Below, piece by piece: positions 58,201 to 64,000 of a stretch of 64,000 bases of DNA. Each line of letters begins with the position of its first letter. Position 1 is the stretch's first letter. Source of the DNA: Pseudotabrizicola sediminis (lineage in GTDB: Bacteria > Pseudomonadota > Alphaproteobacteria > Rhodobacterales > Rhodobacteraceae); the NCBI RefSeq assembly GCF_004745575.1, contig NZ_RPEM01000001.1, positions 310,001 to 374,000 on the forward strand, in the 5' to 3' direction. The notes under the pieces are model-generated. The model was not told the DNA's origin, ran no database searches, and saw only the letters and a list, made by a program, of their open reading frames with translations. The translations under genes were made by a program, and so were the position numbers.

Positions 58201-59185
58201 CGCGGCGCGGTATTTCCGCAGCTTCGTTTCGTCCCACCCCGCCTGATCGCCAAGGGTTTCTGACTGCCTCAACGTGTTTTTGTTCTACCTTGGGCTGCAC
58301 TTCACAAAACCCGCACCGCAGATCATTGCCAAACCAGGATACGACAAGCGACACCGCCTTGCAGTTGGGCAGTTCTTGCTGCAACTGGTTCAACGAGGTG
58401 GAAATATCTGTTTCGCCACTCGGCGTGTTGACGTTCAGCGTACGCGTCACGCCAAAGCTGTGTTCCTCCCATACCTTCTTTGTCCCAAGCGCGTATTCAC
58501 CAGTCCCCGGAAACAGGGCGACCCCCTTGATCGCATCCTTCAGATCCGCAACCTGCTCTGCTTCAGCACCCTGCGCATGGCGTATAACCTCGAAACTCAG
58601 TTGCGGCACCCGATTGCCGAAGGCCGAAAGCTCAAGGTCCTCAATGACCACATAAGCAATGCCACGATAGGCTGGCGCATGCATGCTCCCCATCCGCGCC
58701 TCGATCAGCGGATCGGGAAGCTGATCCTCGGTTCCGGTATACACGCGCAAATTCAAGGATTTTGGAGAGATTTCATCCCCATCGGCCCAGAGTCTGCCGA
58801 TGCCAAGAATGTTGCCCTCACACAGTGCAACGGCCAGACTGACGGAATAGGAATATCGAACGGCTCTGGGCGATGGCATGCCTTTGCCGCCGCTTTTGAT
58901 GCTGGTTTCCCGAAACGGCGAAGCCCAGATGACTTGCCCCGCAAGTCGCATCCGGCCCCAACTTTTGGCAATCGCCGTGCCCTCGCTGGCTCCCATGATA
59001 TGAAAGCGGTCAAGTTTACCAACCTCGACAGCGTCAGAGCCCAGTCCCATGATCCGCTGGTCCACGGCGCGCCCGATCGTCGCCCCGACCGCCCTGCCAA
59101 TCACCGCCCCAGAAAGCCCGAGGACAGTGCCCCCTGCGCCCGCACCCAAGGCAGCGCCAGCTGCAGCAAAAAGGATCGTAGCCAT
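55280..59185 (-). CDS. GTA baseplate / host-interaction megatron protein (RcGTA g15 homologue)
   Basis: A 1301-residue protein at the distal end of the GTA cluster. The start has a glycine/alanine-rich hydrophobic stretch (LFAAAGAALGAGAGGTVLGL), then tail-associated regions, then the GTA TIM-barrel-like domain at about residues 350-720 (VMFYPFILMDQMEGNTLDDP, PWRGRITLSVAPGRHASPDQ, CIGSEMRGLTQIRGG). The C-terminal third is a phage-tail type receptor-facing part. In RcGTA this protein forms the tail tip that contacts and penetrates recipient cells. The ATG abuts the g14 stop directly. GC is visibly lower in the 3' two thirds than in the 5' part. Confidence 0.92.
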   Translation of the reverse strand: MATILFAAAGAALGAGAGGTVLGLSGAVIGRAVGATIGRAVDQRIMGLGSDAVEVGKLDRFHIMGASEGTAIAKSWGRMRLAGQVIWASPFRETSIKSGGKGMPSPRAVRYSYSVSLAVALCEGNILGIGRLWADGDEISPKSLNLRVYTGTEDQLPDPLIEARMGSMHAPAYRGIAYVVIEDLELSAFGNRVPQLSFEVIRHAQGAEAEQVADLKDAIKGVALFPGTGEYALGTKKVWEEHSFGVTRTLNVNTPSGETDISTSLNQLQQELPNCKAVSLVVSWFGNDLRCGFCEVQPKVEQKHVEAVRNPWRSGGVGRNEAAEIPRREGRSIYGGTPADSTVIEAIVTLRDRGQSVMFYPFILMDQMEGNTLDDPYSNNGYQAALPWRGRITLSVAPGRHASPDQTAVAASEVASFFGKARAEHFSVSGQNQISYNGEPKWGYRRFILHYAHLCKIAGGVEAFCIGSEMRGLTQIRGGGHSFPAVQALIQLAEDVRSILGPDVKISYAADWSEYFGYHVDDNVYFHLDPLWSDSHIDFIGVDNYMPISDWRDTAKHADSDWLSIYNLDYLKSNIMGGEGFDWYYSGQEGFDAQNRLEIRDTQHGEDWIFRNKDMKSWWSNVHHNRIDGVREAESTSWIPGSKPFRFTEYGCAAIDKGTNEPNKFLDNKSSESAIPRASTGTRDDFIQMQYFRAQHEFWSDSDNNPASELFSGLMVDIDHLYAWAWDARPFPAFPRAIDLWSDGDSYYRGHWLNGRASSAPLDRVVREICADSGIGRIETKYLFGLVHGYGVSDTQSGRASLQPLSVTYGFDCTDMDGVLNFQTRGLRSELAIDKSLIAVAQDGSSSLELTRLSDNDAVEKIRFAYISADGTFKASVAEVSLAETSSPNVVETEYPLALPAETAKATAQKWLIAALASRDQMRLDLPPSMISLTNGGTFSIDGLTYRIDSTEIDQKVAIVASRIEPWNCRVQEQDVDMQGWTSFRESGPVSRVWLDLPLVNDSQTAYAPFLAVRAVPWSGPAILWSANEDSDYTVNTRIYGASHIGRTLSDFPSCSSGIIDRGRGLIVEMQSRMLESTSPSGMLSGKNLVAIGGDDPTQWEIFQYQTAELISPGVFSLSTRLRGLAGTDALMPLSRPAGSYVVLIDESLIQISLSTDHLNVERHYRLAFANEDIGSDTVVHDIETFKGSGLRPLSVSHLRFTMDGLQNHRFTWVRRTRIGGDSWEGYDAPIGEDRELYAIRIISSDGRILHNDVTTETHFLISAAQRALIGLLSTYSLEVSQISSLYGPGPAKRIDGHFGD

Positions 59186-59662
59186 TCATTCAACCTTTTC
59201 AGGAAAACAGTAAACCGCCACGACGCGACGCAGCCATGGCCCGGACAGAGAGCTTTCTACAACGCCGTAGCCGGTGTAGGCATGGATGAACCTCGGGGTG
59301 GGCGCGACAACCGAGACGATGCCAAGATGTTTGGCAACCGCGCCATTGCGCATCCGGAACAGAATGACATTCCCGACGGACAGCGCGAGATCAGGCTTGC
59401 GGCAAAGACATTGCCCTGCCGCTTGCATCAAGATCTCCTCGCCCGAAGGCTCCGACCAATCCGTCGAATAGGCTGGCGGGCTCAGGGGCTCCGGCCCGAT
59501 CAGGGCACGCCACACGCCCCGTATCAGCCCAAGACAATCTGTGCCTGCGCCCCGGGTCGTGGCCTGATGGCAATAGGGTGTTCCAATCCAGCTGCGGGCC
59601 TCTTGTACGATCCTGTCGCCAAAGACAGGGTCTGCAGACGCAGAGCTTACGATAGCTGCCAT
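59186..59662 (-). CDS. GTA NlpC/P60 cell-wall peptidase (RcGTA g14 homologue)
   Basis: A 158-residue NlpC/P60 hydrolase that probably opens recipient peptidoglycan for DNA entry. The catalytic Cys43 is in GAGTDCLGLIRGVWR; His112 follows in VAKHLGIVSV, with a second polar residue near FIHAY (H127). The N-terminal WIGTPYCHQATTRG is typical of GTA and phage tail peptidases. It starts 4 bp after the g13 stop and its own stop touches the g15 start. Confidence 0.92.
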   Translation of the reverse strand: MAAIVSSASADPVFGDRIVQEARSWIGTPYCHQATTRGAGTDCLGLIRGVWRALIGPEPLSPPAYSTDWSEPSGEEILMQAAGQCLCRKPDLALSVGNVILFRMRNGAVAKHLGIVSVVAPTPRFIHAYTGYGVVESSLSGPWLRRVVAVYCFPEKVE

Positions 59663-59666
59663 GCCC

Positions 59667-60524
59667 TCACCTCATCACAGCTCTATCAGGACTTGACCGC
59701 AGCCAGTCTTCGCCCGGAATATGCGGAAATCCCCTGAAATTGAGAAAGTTGCCAAACTTCTCCCGACAGGTCGTGGCCCTCCGGTCGCACCCCGCGATCA
59801 GCCTGATCTGATCCTGCGGCACCGGACGCACAGCGAGCGTCCGCCACAGTTCGATAACCCGGCGACCTCCAACCATAGTGTCTGACTTGATCCGCCCCGA
59901 CTGTCCCCTGCCGGCACCGGACTGGATCACCGCCTGCCCGTCGACAAACCAGCCTTCGGCAAAATCAGCAGCCGGAACATGCAGGACACGGCCGTCAATT
60001 ACGGCCTCCACCACGCTTTCATGGCTGTAGGCCGCAGCGCTCAGATCAATCCGGCAGTGCCGATCACCCAGAACAGCGCTGCATTCCGAATGATACACCC
60101 GGCCACGCGGCACATTGAGCTTCTCGGTCAGACCGCGCAGCTCAACCCGGAATGCGCCACCGCTACGGCTCATTTCGCCAAACGTGCCGCGGAACAAAAC
60201 TGTTCGCTCGGTAACATCCGCCCAGTTCACCAGAAACGTGGTCACTTCTGCCCCGTCATACCGGCCAGCAAGGATGTCCTCCTCGCTGATCGACGCGTCA
60301 GACAAGGCACCGATCACCTCGGTATTGTCGACCGCCATGCCGTTGCTTTTTTCAAGAGCACCTGCTGTCATGCCAGTCTTCGCGGCAAACACCACGCCAT
60401 CAAAGGTCAGGTCGCAATCATGATCGGTAAAGCCATAGGTCTCGCCGTCATTCCGGCGCAAAAGCCAGGTCCGGCACACCGTTGTCGAGCCGGTCTTCAG
60501 ATGCTGTTCAAGAGCTGCTTGCAT
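59667..60524 (-). CDS. GTA hub protein, DUF2163 (RcGTA g13 homologue)
   Basis: A 285-residue protein with N-terminal DUF2163 (YGFTDHDCDLTFDGVVFAAK) and the C-terminal phage BR0599 domain (VYHSECSAVLGDRHCRIDLS, GCDRRATTCREKFGNFLNFRG), which carries a cysteine set that binds an iron-sulfur cluster in the R. capsulatus particle. It acts as the tail hub between distal tail protein and g15. The start overlaps the g12 stop by one base. Confidence 0.92.
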   Translation of the reverse strand: MQAALEQHLKTGSTTVCRTWLLRRNDGETYGFTDHDCDLTFDGVVFAAKTGMTAGALEKSNGMAVDNTEVIGALSDASISEEDILAGRYDGAEVTTFLVNWADVTERTVLFRGTFGEMSRSGGAFRVELRGLTEKLNVPRGRVYHSECSAVLGDRHCRIDLSAAAYSHESVVEAVIDGRVLHVPAADFAEGWFVDGQAVIQSGAGRGQSGRIKSDTMVGGRRVIELWRTLAVRPVPQDQIRLIAGCDRRATTCREKFGNFLNFRGFPHIPGEDWLRSSPDRAVMR

Positions 60525-61156
60525 CAGATCCGAACCTCCAGCACGGGCACATCGGGAATCTCACCGGCCTGAAAGGACGCGATTGAGGTCATGATCATGT
60601 CGGTGTCAAACCGCACCGGCACATCGAATTCAAATCCGGCATAGACTGTCACGCCAAGATCCGGCGGCACGGCAAAGCTGACTTCACCACGCAAGGTATC
60701 GACGGTGAATTCCAACCCCTCCACCTTGGGGTCACGGGCCACCGCCACCAGAACGGTTCCCGCCACCGGCTTGGTGATGCGGCGGGTATAAGTCTGCTCG
60801 CCCGAGCGGTAGGTTTTTGTCAGGGCAAACACTGTCTGGACGCCATCGCCAATGCCGATGACCTGATCGATCGCCGTCGGCTGTAACGAGGGCACACAGG
60901 ATTTGTAATCCGCCCAGTCTTTCCAGCGAAACCCGTGCATCTTGCCCCGCCGCGCTTCAAAAAACGCGATCAGCGCATCAATATCGTCCAGCGTCCGCAG
61001 ACTGGACCCCGCCTCATAGCGTCGGCGCGAATGGGCCCAGGGCGTGTTGCGCTCTTCAAAGCCATTGACCAGCGTCACAACATCCGTCCGCCGTTCTGGC
61101 CCGCCAACCGAACCAAAGCTCAGGTTGGCCGGAAATCTGATCTCATGAAATGACAT
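60524..61156 (-). CDS. GTA distal tail protein, DUF2460 (RcGTA g12 homologue)
   Basis: A 210-residue DUF2460 protein that caps the tail tube end. Recognisable stretches are FHEIRFPANLSFGSVGGPER, TLVNGFEERNTPWAHSRRRY, and FEARRGKMHGFRWKDWADYK. The length is standard. It lies 9 bp after the tape-measure stop and shares a base with the g13 start. Confidence 0.92.
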   Translation of the reverse strand: MSFHEIRFPANLSFGSVGGPERRTDVVTLVNGFEERNTPWAHSRRRYEAGSSLRTLDDIDALIAFFEARRGKMHGFRWKDWADYKSCVPSLQPTAIDQVIGIGDGVQTVFALTKTYRSGEQTYTRRITKPVAGTVLVAVARDPKVEGLEFTVDTLRGEVSFAVPPDLGVTVYAGFEFDVPVRFDTDMIMTSIASFQAGEIPDVPVLEVRI

Positions 61157-61165
61157 GCCCTGCCC

Positions 61166-61819
61166 TCACCGGTTCCGTTGCCCGCGGGCCAGCGCACGCG
61201 ACGCCTGCGCCGCAATCTGGCTCTGGCTGCGTTGAAAGCCCTGCACATCCGGGGTCTGAATGTTCATCACAACAGTCACCGGGCGGCCACCGCCTGCCGC
61301 CTGCACCCCAAGCCGCCCGTCTGCACCGCGTGCCAGCGGCATGATCGCCTCTGGCCCCGCCTCGCCCATCAACCCGCGCCCGCCGCGCATCGGAAAGCTG
61401 GTCGGGCTGCTCACCACACCGCCTTTGGCAAAGGGCATGACCCTGCCCTGCGAAAAGGCTCCACCGTCCTTGAACGGCATAATGCTGCTCATCGCCGAAT
61501 TCACACCCTGCGCAACCAGCCCACCAAGCGCGTTCTGAACCGGGCGCATCGCGGTGGTATAGACCCCGTTGATCATCGATTGCGCCACCATCCGCAGCGC
61601 ATCCGACAGCTTCAGCCCGTCAAAGATCAGCCCGTCAAACGCCCGCCGCAAACCGCCGCCAATACCCCTCGAGAGCGTGTTCACCTCGCGGCCGGTGAAC
61701 ACCATCGTCTCCTGCATCCTTGCAAGCTCGCCCTCAAAGGCGCTCACCATCGCAGATGACGCCCCCAAGGCCGCATCAAGCGCCTCGATCTGCTCCTGCA
61801 TCTCGTCGATCCGTGCCAT
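61166..61819 (-). CDS. GTA tape measure protein (RcGTA g11 homologue)
   Basis: A 217-residue, very short tape-measure protein, matching the short tail of RcGTA-like particles. An N-terminal coiled-coil stretch (DEMQEQIEALDAALGASSAM) precedes hydrophobic segments (LRMVAQSMINGVY), glycine-rich GRVMPFAKGGVVSSPTSFPM and GLMGEAGPEAIMPLARG, and a basic C-terminus. It overlaps the g10.1 gene by 44 bp. Confidence 0.9.
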   Translation of the reverse strand: MARIDEMQEQIEALDAALGASSAMVSAFEGELARMQETMVFTGREVNTLSRGIGGGLRRAFDGLIFDGLKLSDALRMVAQSMINGVYTTAMRPVQNALGGLVAQGVNSAMSSIMPFKDGGAFSQGRVMPFAKGGVVSSPTSFPMRGGRGLMGEAGPEAIMPLARGADGRLGVQAAGGGRPVTVVMNIQTPDVQGFQRSQSQIAAQASRALARGQRNR

Positions 61820-62015
61820 CTTCCACCTCTTTCACTCTGTCGGGAAACGCCGCCGCCAACTCCGCCAGCCGCGCCCGGGTCAGGGGCGGGCCCGCCGCGT
61901 CCGCCCCCAGCATGATCCTCAGCTCCACCGGAGACAGCCTCCAGAACACGACCGGTTCCAGCCCCAGCTGATGCAATCCCACCCGCATCAGACCGGGCCA
62001 GTCGATGCCGCTCAT
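61776..62015 (-). CDS. GTA tail assembly chaperone, DUF2376 (RcGTA g10.1 homologue)
   Basis: A 79-residue protein with the PAAR/DUF2376-like core MRVGLHQLGLEPVVFWRLSP and VELRIMLGADAAGPPLTRAR. Small proteins of this type follow the g10 gene in RcGTA and are the frameshift-like second part of the tail chaperone pair. It starts within the g10 stop (4-bp overlap) and runs 44 bp into g11. Confidence 0.82.
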   Translation of the reverse strand: MSGIDWPGLMRVGLHQLGLEPVVFWRLSPVELRIMLGADAAGPPLTRARLAELAAAFPDRVKEVEDGTDRRDAGADRGA

Positions 62016-62335
62016 CCCTCACCCGGCAGGGCAAAGGCGCGCGCCAGCAGTTCCGCCGCCACCCGTGCGGCTTCCATCGGGCCGCCCCCGATCTCGACGC
62101 TCCGCAGATCCGCCGCAGTGCCTTGCCAGCCGCCTCCCCGCAGCCCCGCCACAAGCAATGCGAGAACGTCGCGCGATGAAAACTGCCCGGCCTCAAACCG
62201 CTGCACCAGATCAATCAGCGACCCCGCCGCCAACTGCTCTTCCAACTCGGCCAGAGACCCAAGGGTCAGCTTGGCCACATGGCGCTGCCCGTCCAACACC
62301 ACTGCCACCTCGCCCGCCCAGGGGTTCGCCATCAC
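62012..62335 (-). CDS. GTA family protein, tail assembly chaperone (RcGTA g10 homologue)
   Basis: A 107-residue GTA-family protein with HVAKLTLGSLAELEEQLAAG, SLIDLVQRFEAGQFSSRDVL and LLVAGLRGGGWQGTAADLRS, typical of the gpG-like GTA g10. It acts with the adjacent small protein in tail assembly. It overlaps g9 by 4 bp. Confidence 0.88.
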   Translation of the reverse strand: MMANPWAGEVAVVLDGQRHVAKLTLGSLAELEEQLAAGSLIDLVQRFEAGQFSSRDVLALLVAGLRGGGWQGTAADLRSVEIGGGPMEAARVAAELLARAFALPGEG

Positions 62336-62745
62336 AGCGCCACGAAGCTGAGCGCGCCCGCCGACGCCAACGACATCTCATACGTCGCCTCGCCATTATG
62401 GCTGCCCGCGTATTCAATGGCCGTGATCATGAAAGCCCCTTCCACCACGCCAAAATCGGGAATGATCACCTGAAAATCCGGCACTTCACCGTCGAAAAAG
62501 ATCTGGCGCGCCCGTTCATCGGTGTTGGCATCCCGAAACACGCCCGACCCCGAAATCGCCGCCGATTTCACTCCGGCCCCCCCCAGCAACTCGCGCCAGC
62601 CACCTGTGCTTTCCAAGCTGGTCACATCCACCGTTTCCGCATTGAAGCTGATCCGCGTCGCCCGCAGTCCCGCCACCGTCTCGAAGGTGCCATCCCCCGT
62701 CAGATCCACTTTCAGCAACAGATCCTTGCCGCTTTGTACCGCCAT
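62332..62745 (-). CDS. GTA major tail protein, TP901-1 type (RcGTA g9 homologue)
   Basis: A 137-residue tail-tube subunit. The opening AVQSGKDLLLKVDLTGDGTF, the core FNAETVDVTSLESTGGWREL and the C-terminal ANTDERARQIFFDGEVPDFQ and SHNGEATYEMSLASAGALSF are the TP901-1 major tail signature. ATG 62745 follows GGAG. It lies 33 bp after g8, the largest gap within this part of the cluster. Confidence 0.93.
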   Translation of the reverse strand: MAVQSGKDLLLKVDLTGDGTFETVAGLRATRISFNAETVDVTSLESTGGWRELLGGAGVKSAAISGSGVFRDANTDERARQIFFDGEVPDFQVIIPDFGVVEGAFMITAIEYAGSHNGEATYEMSLASAGALSFVAL

Positions 62746-62778
62746 GTCCGTCTCCAGAAATAATTGAAATTCAGATCG

Positions 62779-63177
62779 TCAGATCTCGACCCTCACACGG
62801 AATGTCAGATCAATCCGGCGCACGTCGCCGTCCTCCAACCGCCTTGCGACTGCCCTCAGGAACTGGATGCTCACAACCCGCCCCGTGCTCAGGGTCGGCG
62901 TGGCCCCGGTCAGGCATTCGGACACGCCGGACGCCAAGGCTTTGGCGGTCAGAAATCCCGCTGCCTCGCTGATCACGCTGACCACAATCCTGTGCTCGGC
63001 ACCGTCCCCGCTTTTGTCCGACTGATCCAGCACCTCTTCCGGCACGATCAGAACAAAGGTCGATGCCGCCGCTGATGGCGGAACTGCGTCCACCACCAGA
63101 ACCCCGCTCAGCGCCGGGGCCGAGGTCAACAAAGCATAGATGGCCGTCTGCAAGGCCGCCGCTGCGCCATAGCTCAT
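62779..63177 (-). CDS. GTA tail terminator protein, DUF3168 (RcGTA g8 homologue)
   Basis: A 132-residue DUF3168 protein that ends the tail tube at the head side. It shows the family features AAAALQTAIYALLTSAPALS, VVDAVPPSAAASTFVLIVPE, and the C-terminal LEDGDVRRIDLTFRVRVE. It starts within the g7 stop. Confidence 0.9.
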   Translation of the reverse strand: MSYGAAAALQTAIYALLTSAPALSGVLVVDAVPPSAAASTFVLIVPEEVLDQSDKSGDGAEHRIVVSVISEAAGFLTAKALASGVSECLTGATPTLSTGRVVSIQFLRAVARRLEDGDVRRIDLTFRVRVEI

Positions 63178-63512
63178 ACCGGTCCCTCCTCTTGCGCAAA
63201 GCAGGTCAGATAGTGCCCCGACGGATCCCGCTCGGTCACCGCCAGCACTTGAAAGCTGCGGCCTGTCTGCGTCATCCGCTGGCCGGGCACCGGCCGTTGC
63301 GGCGATCCGACAGGCGCCCCCCGCACCGTGATCCGGTAGGGCACCCTCGACACCGTAATCTCTTCGCCCGCAGCCTCACGCCCCGCCCCCGGGGCCACAT
63401 GTGCCCAGAGTGTGCCGACAGCCTGCCAGGTGGTTGCAAACCCTCCGGCACCGTCAGGCGTGAAGACCGATTGCTCCAAGGTCAGAAGCCGGTTCAACTG
63501 CAACGGCGTCAT
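63174..63512 (-). CDS. GTA head-tail adaptor / stopper protein (RcGTA g7 homologue)
   Basis: A 112-residue SPP1 gp16-like head closure protein: LNRLLTLEQSVFTPDGAGGF, WQAVGTLWAHVAPGAGREAA, and RVPYRITVRGAPVGSPQRPV are characteristic of this phage head-tail adaptor group. It joins the connector to the tail. The start overlaps the g6 stop (ATGA). Confidence 0.9.
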   Translation of the reverse strand: MTPLQLNRLLTLEQSVFTPDGAGGFATTWQAVGTLWAHVAPGAGREAAGEEITVSRVPYRITVRGAPVGSPQRPVPGQRMTQTGRSFQVLAVTERDPSGHYLTCFAQEEGPV

Positions 63513-64000
63513 GCGCTGCCCCCGCCCAGAACCCGCACCGTCCGCCAGCGCTCGATCAGCGCCTGAACGGCCAGCGGCAAGGCAGGCCCGCCGCGCCCGC
63601 CAGAATGGCGCGCCTCATAAAACTCCGCCGTCAGCAGAAATACCGCCTGCGCCAGATCTGCCGGAACAGCGGCCCAATCCGCCCCGAAGCCCGCGTCGAA
63701 CACGATCTCGACTGCGCCATCCTCCGGAATGCGCGGCAAAGCCCCGCCGATCCCTTTCAAACGGGGACGGGCGCTGTCCGGCTCCAGCATATAGCTCTCC
63801 CCTGGCAAAACGCTGATGCCCCCCACGGCATCCACCAGCGTCACAGAAACCATCGCTGCGACCGGTGCCATCGGCAGGGCCTGTGCGCCCCTGTCGTCGC
63901 GCCAGCGGTTCAGCCGCAGCAGAAACCGACGCGTCAACAGGGCCTTGCCGGTGCGGCCTTCGATGGTTGCAATTGCAGCCCGCAGGTGGGCCGCGACCAA
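63509..64000 (-). CDS. GTA head-tail connector protein (RcGTA g6 homologue), 5' end outside window
   Basis: The visible 163 codons form the C-terminal part of a phage gp6-like connector: IEGRTGKALLTRRFLLRLNR, DDRGAQALPMAPVAAMVSVT, and VPADLAQAVFLLTAEFYEAR. The frame is open at the right edge, so the true start lies beyond it. Upstream genes g1-g5 (terminase, portal, protease, capsid) are expected there but cannot be seen. Confidence 0.9.
   Translation of the reverse strand: MVAAHLRAAIATIEGRTGKALLTRRFLLRLNRWRDDRGAQALPMAPVAAMVSVTLVDAVGGISVLPGESYMLEPDSARPRLKGIGGALPRIPEDGAVEIVFDAGFGADWAAVPADLAQAVFLLTAEFYEARHSGGRGGPALPLAVQALIERWRTVRVLGGGSA

Noticed and set aside
55280-64000. Complete prophage
   Set aside because: The gene order and families match the RcGTA tail cluster; no integrase, repressor, lysis or replication genes are seen, and tape measure and tail genes are of GTA size.

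Overview
The window is a high-GC chromosomal segment that reads as a member of the Rhodobacteraceae (Alphaproteobacteria; Rhodobacter/Gemmobacter-like). The basis is a gene transfer agent (GTA) structural cluster in RcGTA order at the right end, Hint-domain RTX proteins of the type common in this family, a DUF4167 protein, the lptD-surA-pdxA-rsmA order, and short GC-rich intergenic palindromes typical of the group. No plasmid, transposase, CRISPR or rRNA signature is seen. One tRNA-Leu(CAA) is present.

Region by region. 1-4497 (+): envelope and housekeeping run of lptD (5' part outside the window), a SurA-like chaperone, pdxA and rsmA. 4555-7729 (-): DUF4167 protein, then prfA-prmC (release factor 1 and its glutamine methyltransferase, ATGA overlap). 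7888-14922: AI-2E-family permease, GNAT protein, DUF1499 protein coupled to an agmatinase-type ureohydrolase, an unusual asparagine-synthetase-like protein, an M20 amidohydrolase and mazG. 15005-21580: solitary ferric-iron binding protein, nucleoside hydrolase, a soluble PhoR-like kinase next to a degenerate receiver-like protein, a tightly coupled yicC-gmk-gamma carbonic anhydrase operon, and a PAS protein. 21651-25369: class II DAHP synthase, a GlxA-type AraC regulator and a PQQ-type sugar dehydrogenase. 25592-31613: a complete branched-chain-type ABC importer (livK-G-F-H-M) with a glycosyltransferase-like gene coupled to its end. 31880-34300: a GcvT-type FAD oxidoreductase of the dimethylglycine/sarcosine class.

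34469-41161 is the most accessory-looking part: a DUF2332 pseudogene with a frameshift, an internal deletion and a 13-base homopolymer; a MocA-like nucleotidyltransferase; and two tandem RTX-repeat proteins ending in Hint autoprocessing domains, with a perfect inverted repeat over the likely ribosome-binding region of one of them. 41162-41936 has no supported gene. 41937-50717 is mostly housekeeping: tRNA-Leu, YpfJ-type metallopeptidase, YqaA, dsbB, dgt, erpA, xth, rarD, a DUF985 cupin, eno, a DMT permease and a Fur-family regulator. 51409-55098 is nrdJ (B12-dependent ribonucleotide reductase) with a probable NrdR box in its promoter.

55280-64000 (-) holds the distal part of a Rhodobacterales GTA cluster, from the head-tail connector (g6, cut by the window edge) through adaptor, tail terminator, major tail protein, tail chaperones, short tape measure, distal tail protein, hub and NlpC/P60 peptidase to the giant g15 baseplate protein. 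All reading frames are intact. The 3' two thirds of g15 is visibly poorer in GC than its 5' end, which I read as exchange or fast divergence of the receptor-facing part.

I did not find a system I can defend as wholly new. The best candidates for follow-up are the RTX-Hint pair with its inverted repeat, the asparagine-synthetase-like orphan, the composition break in GTA g15, and the receiver-like protein beside the soluble PhoR.
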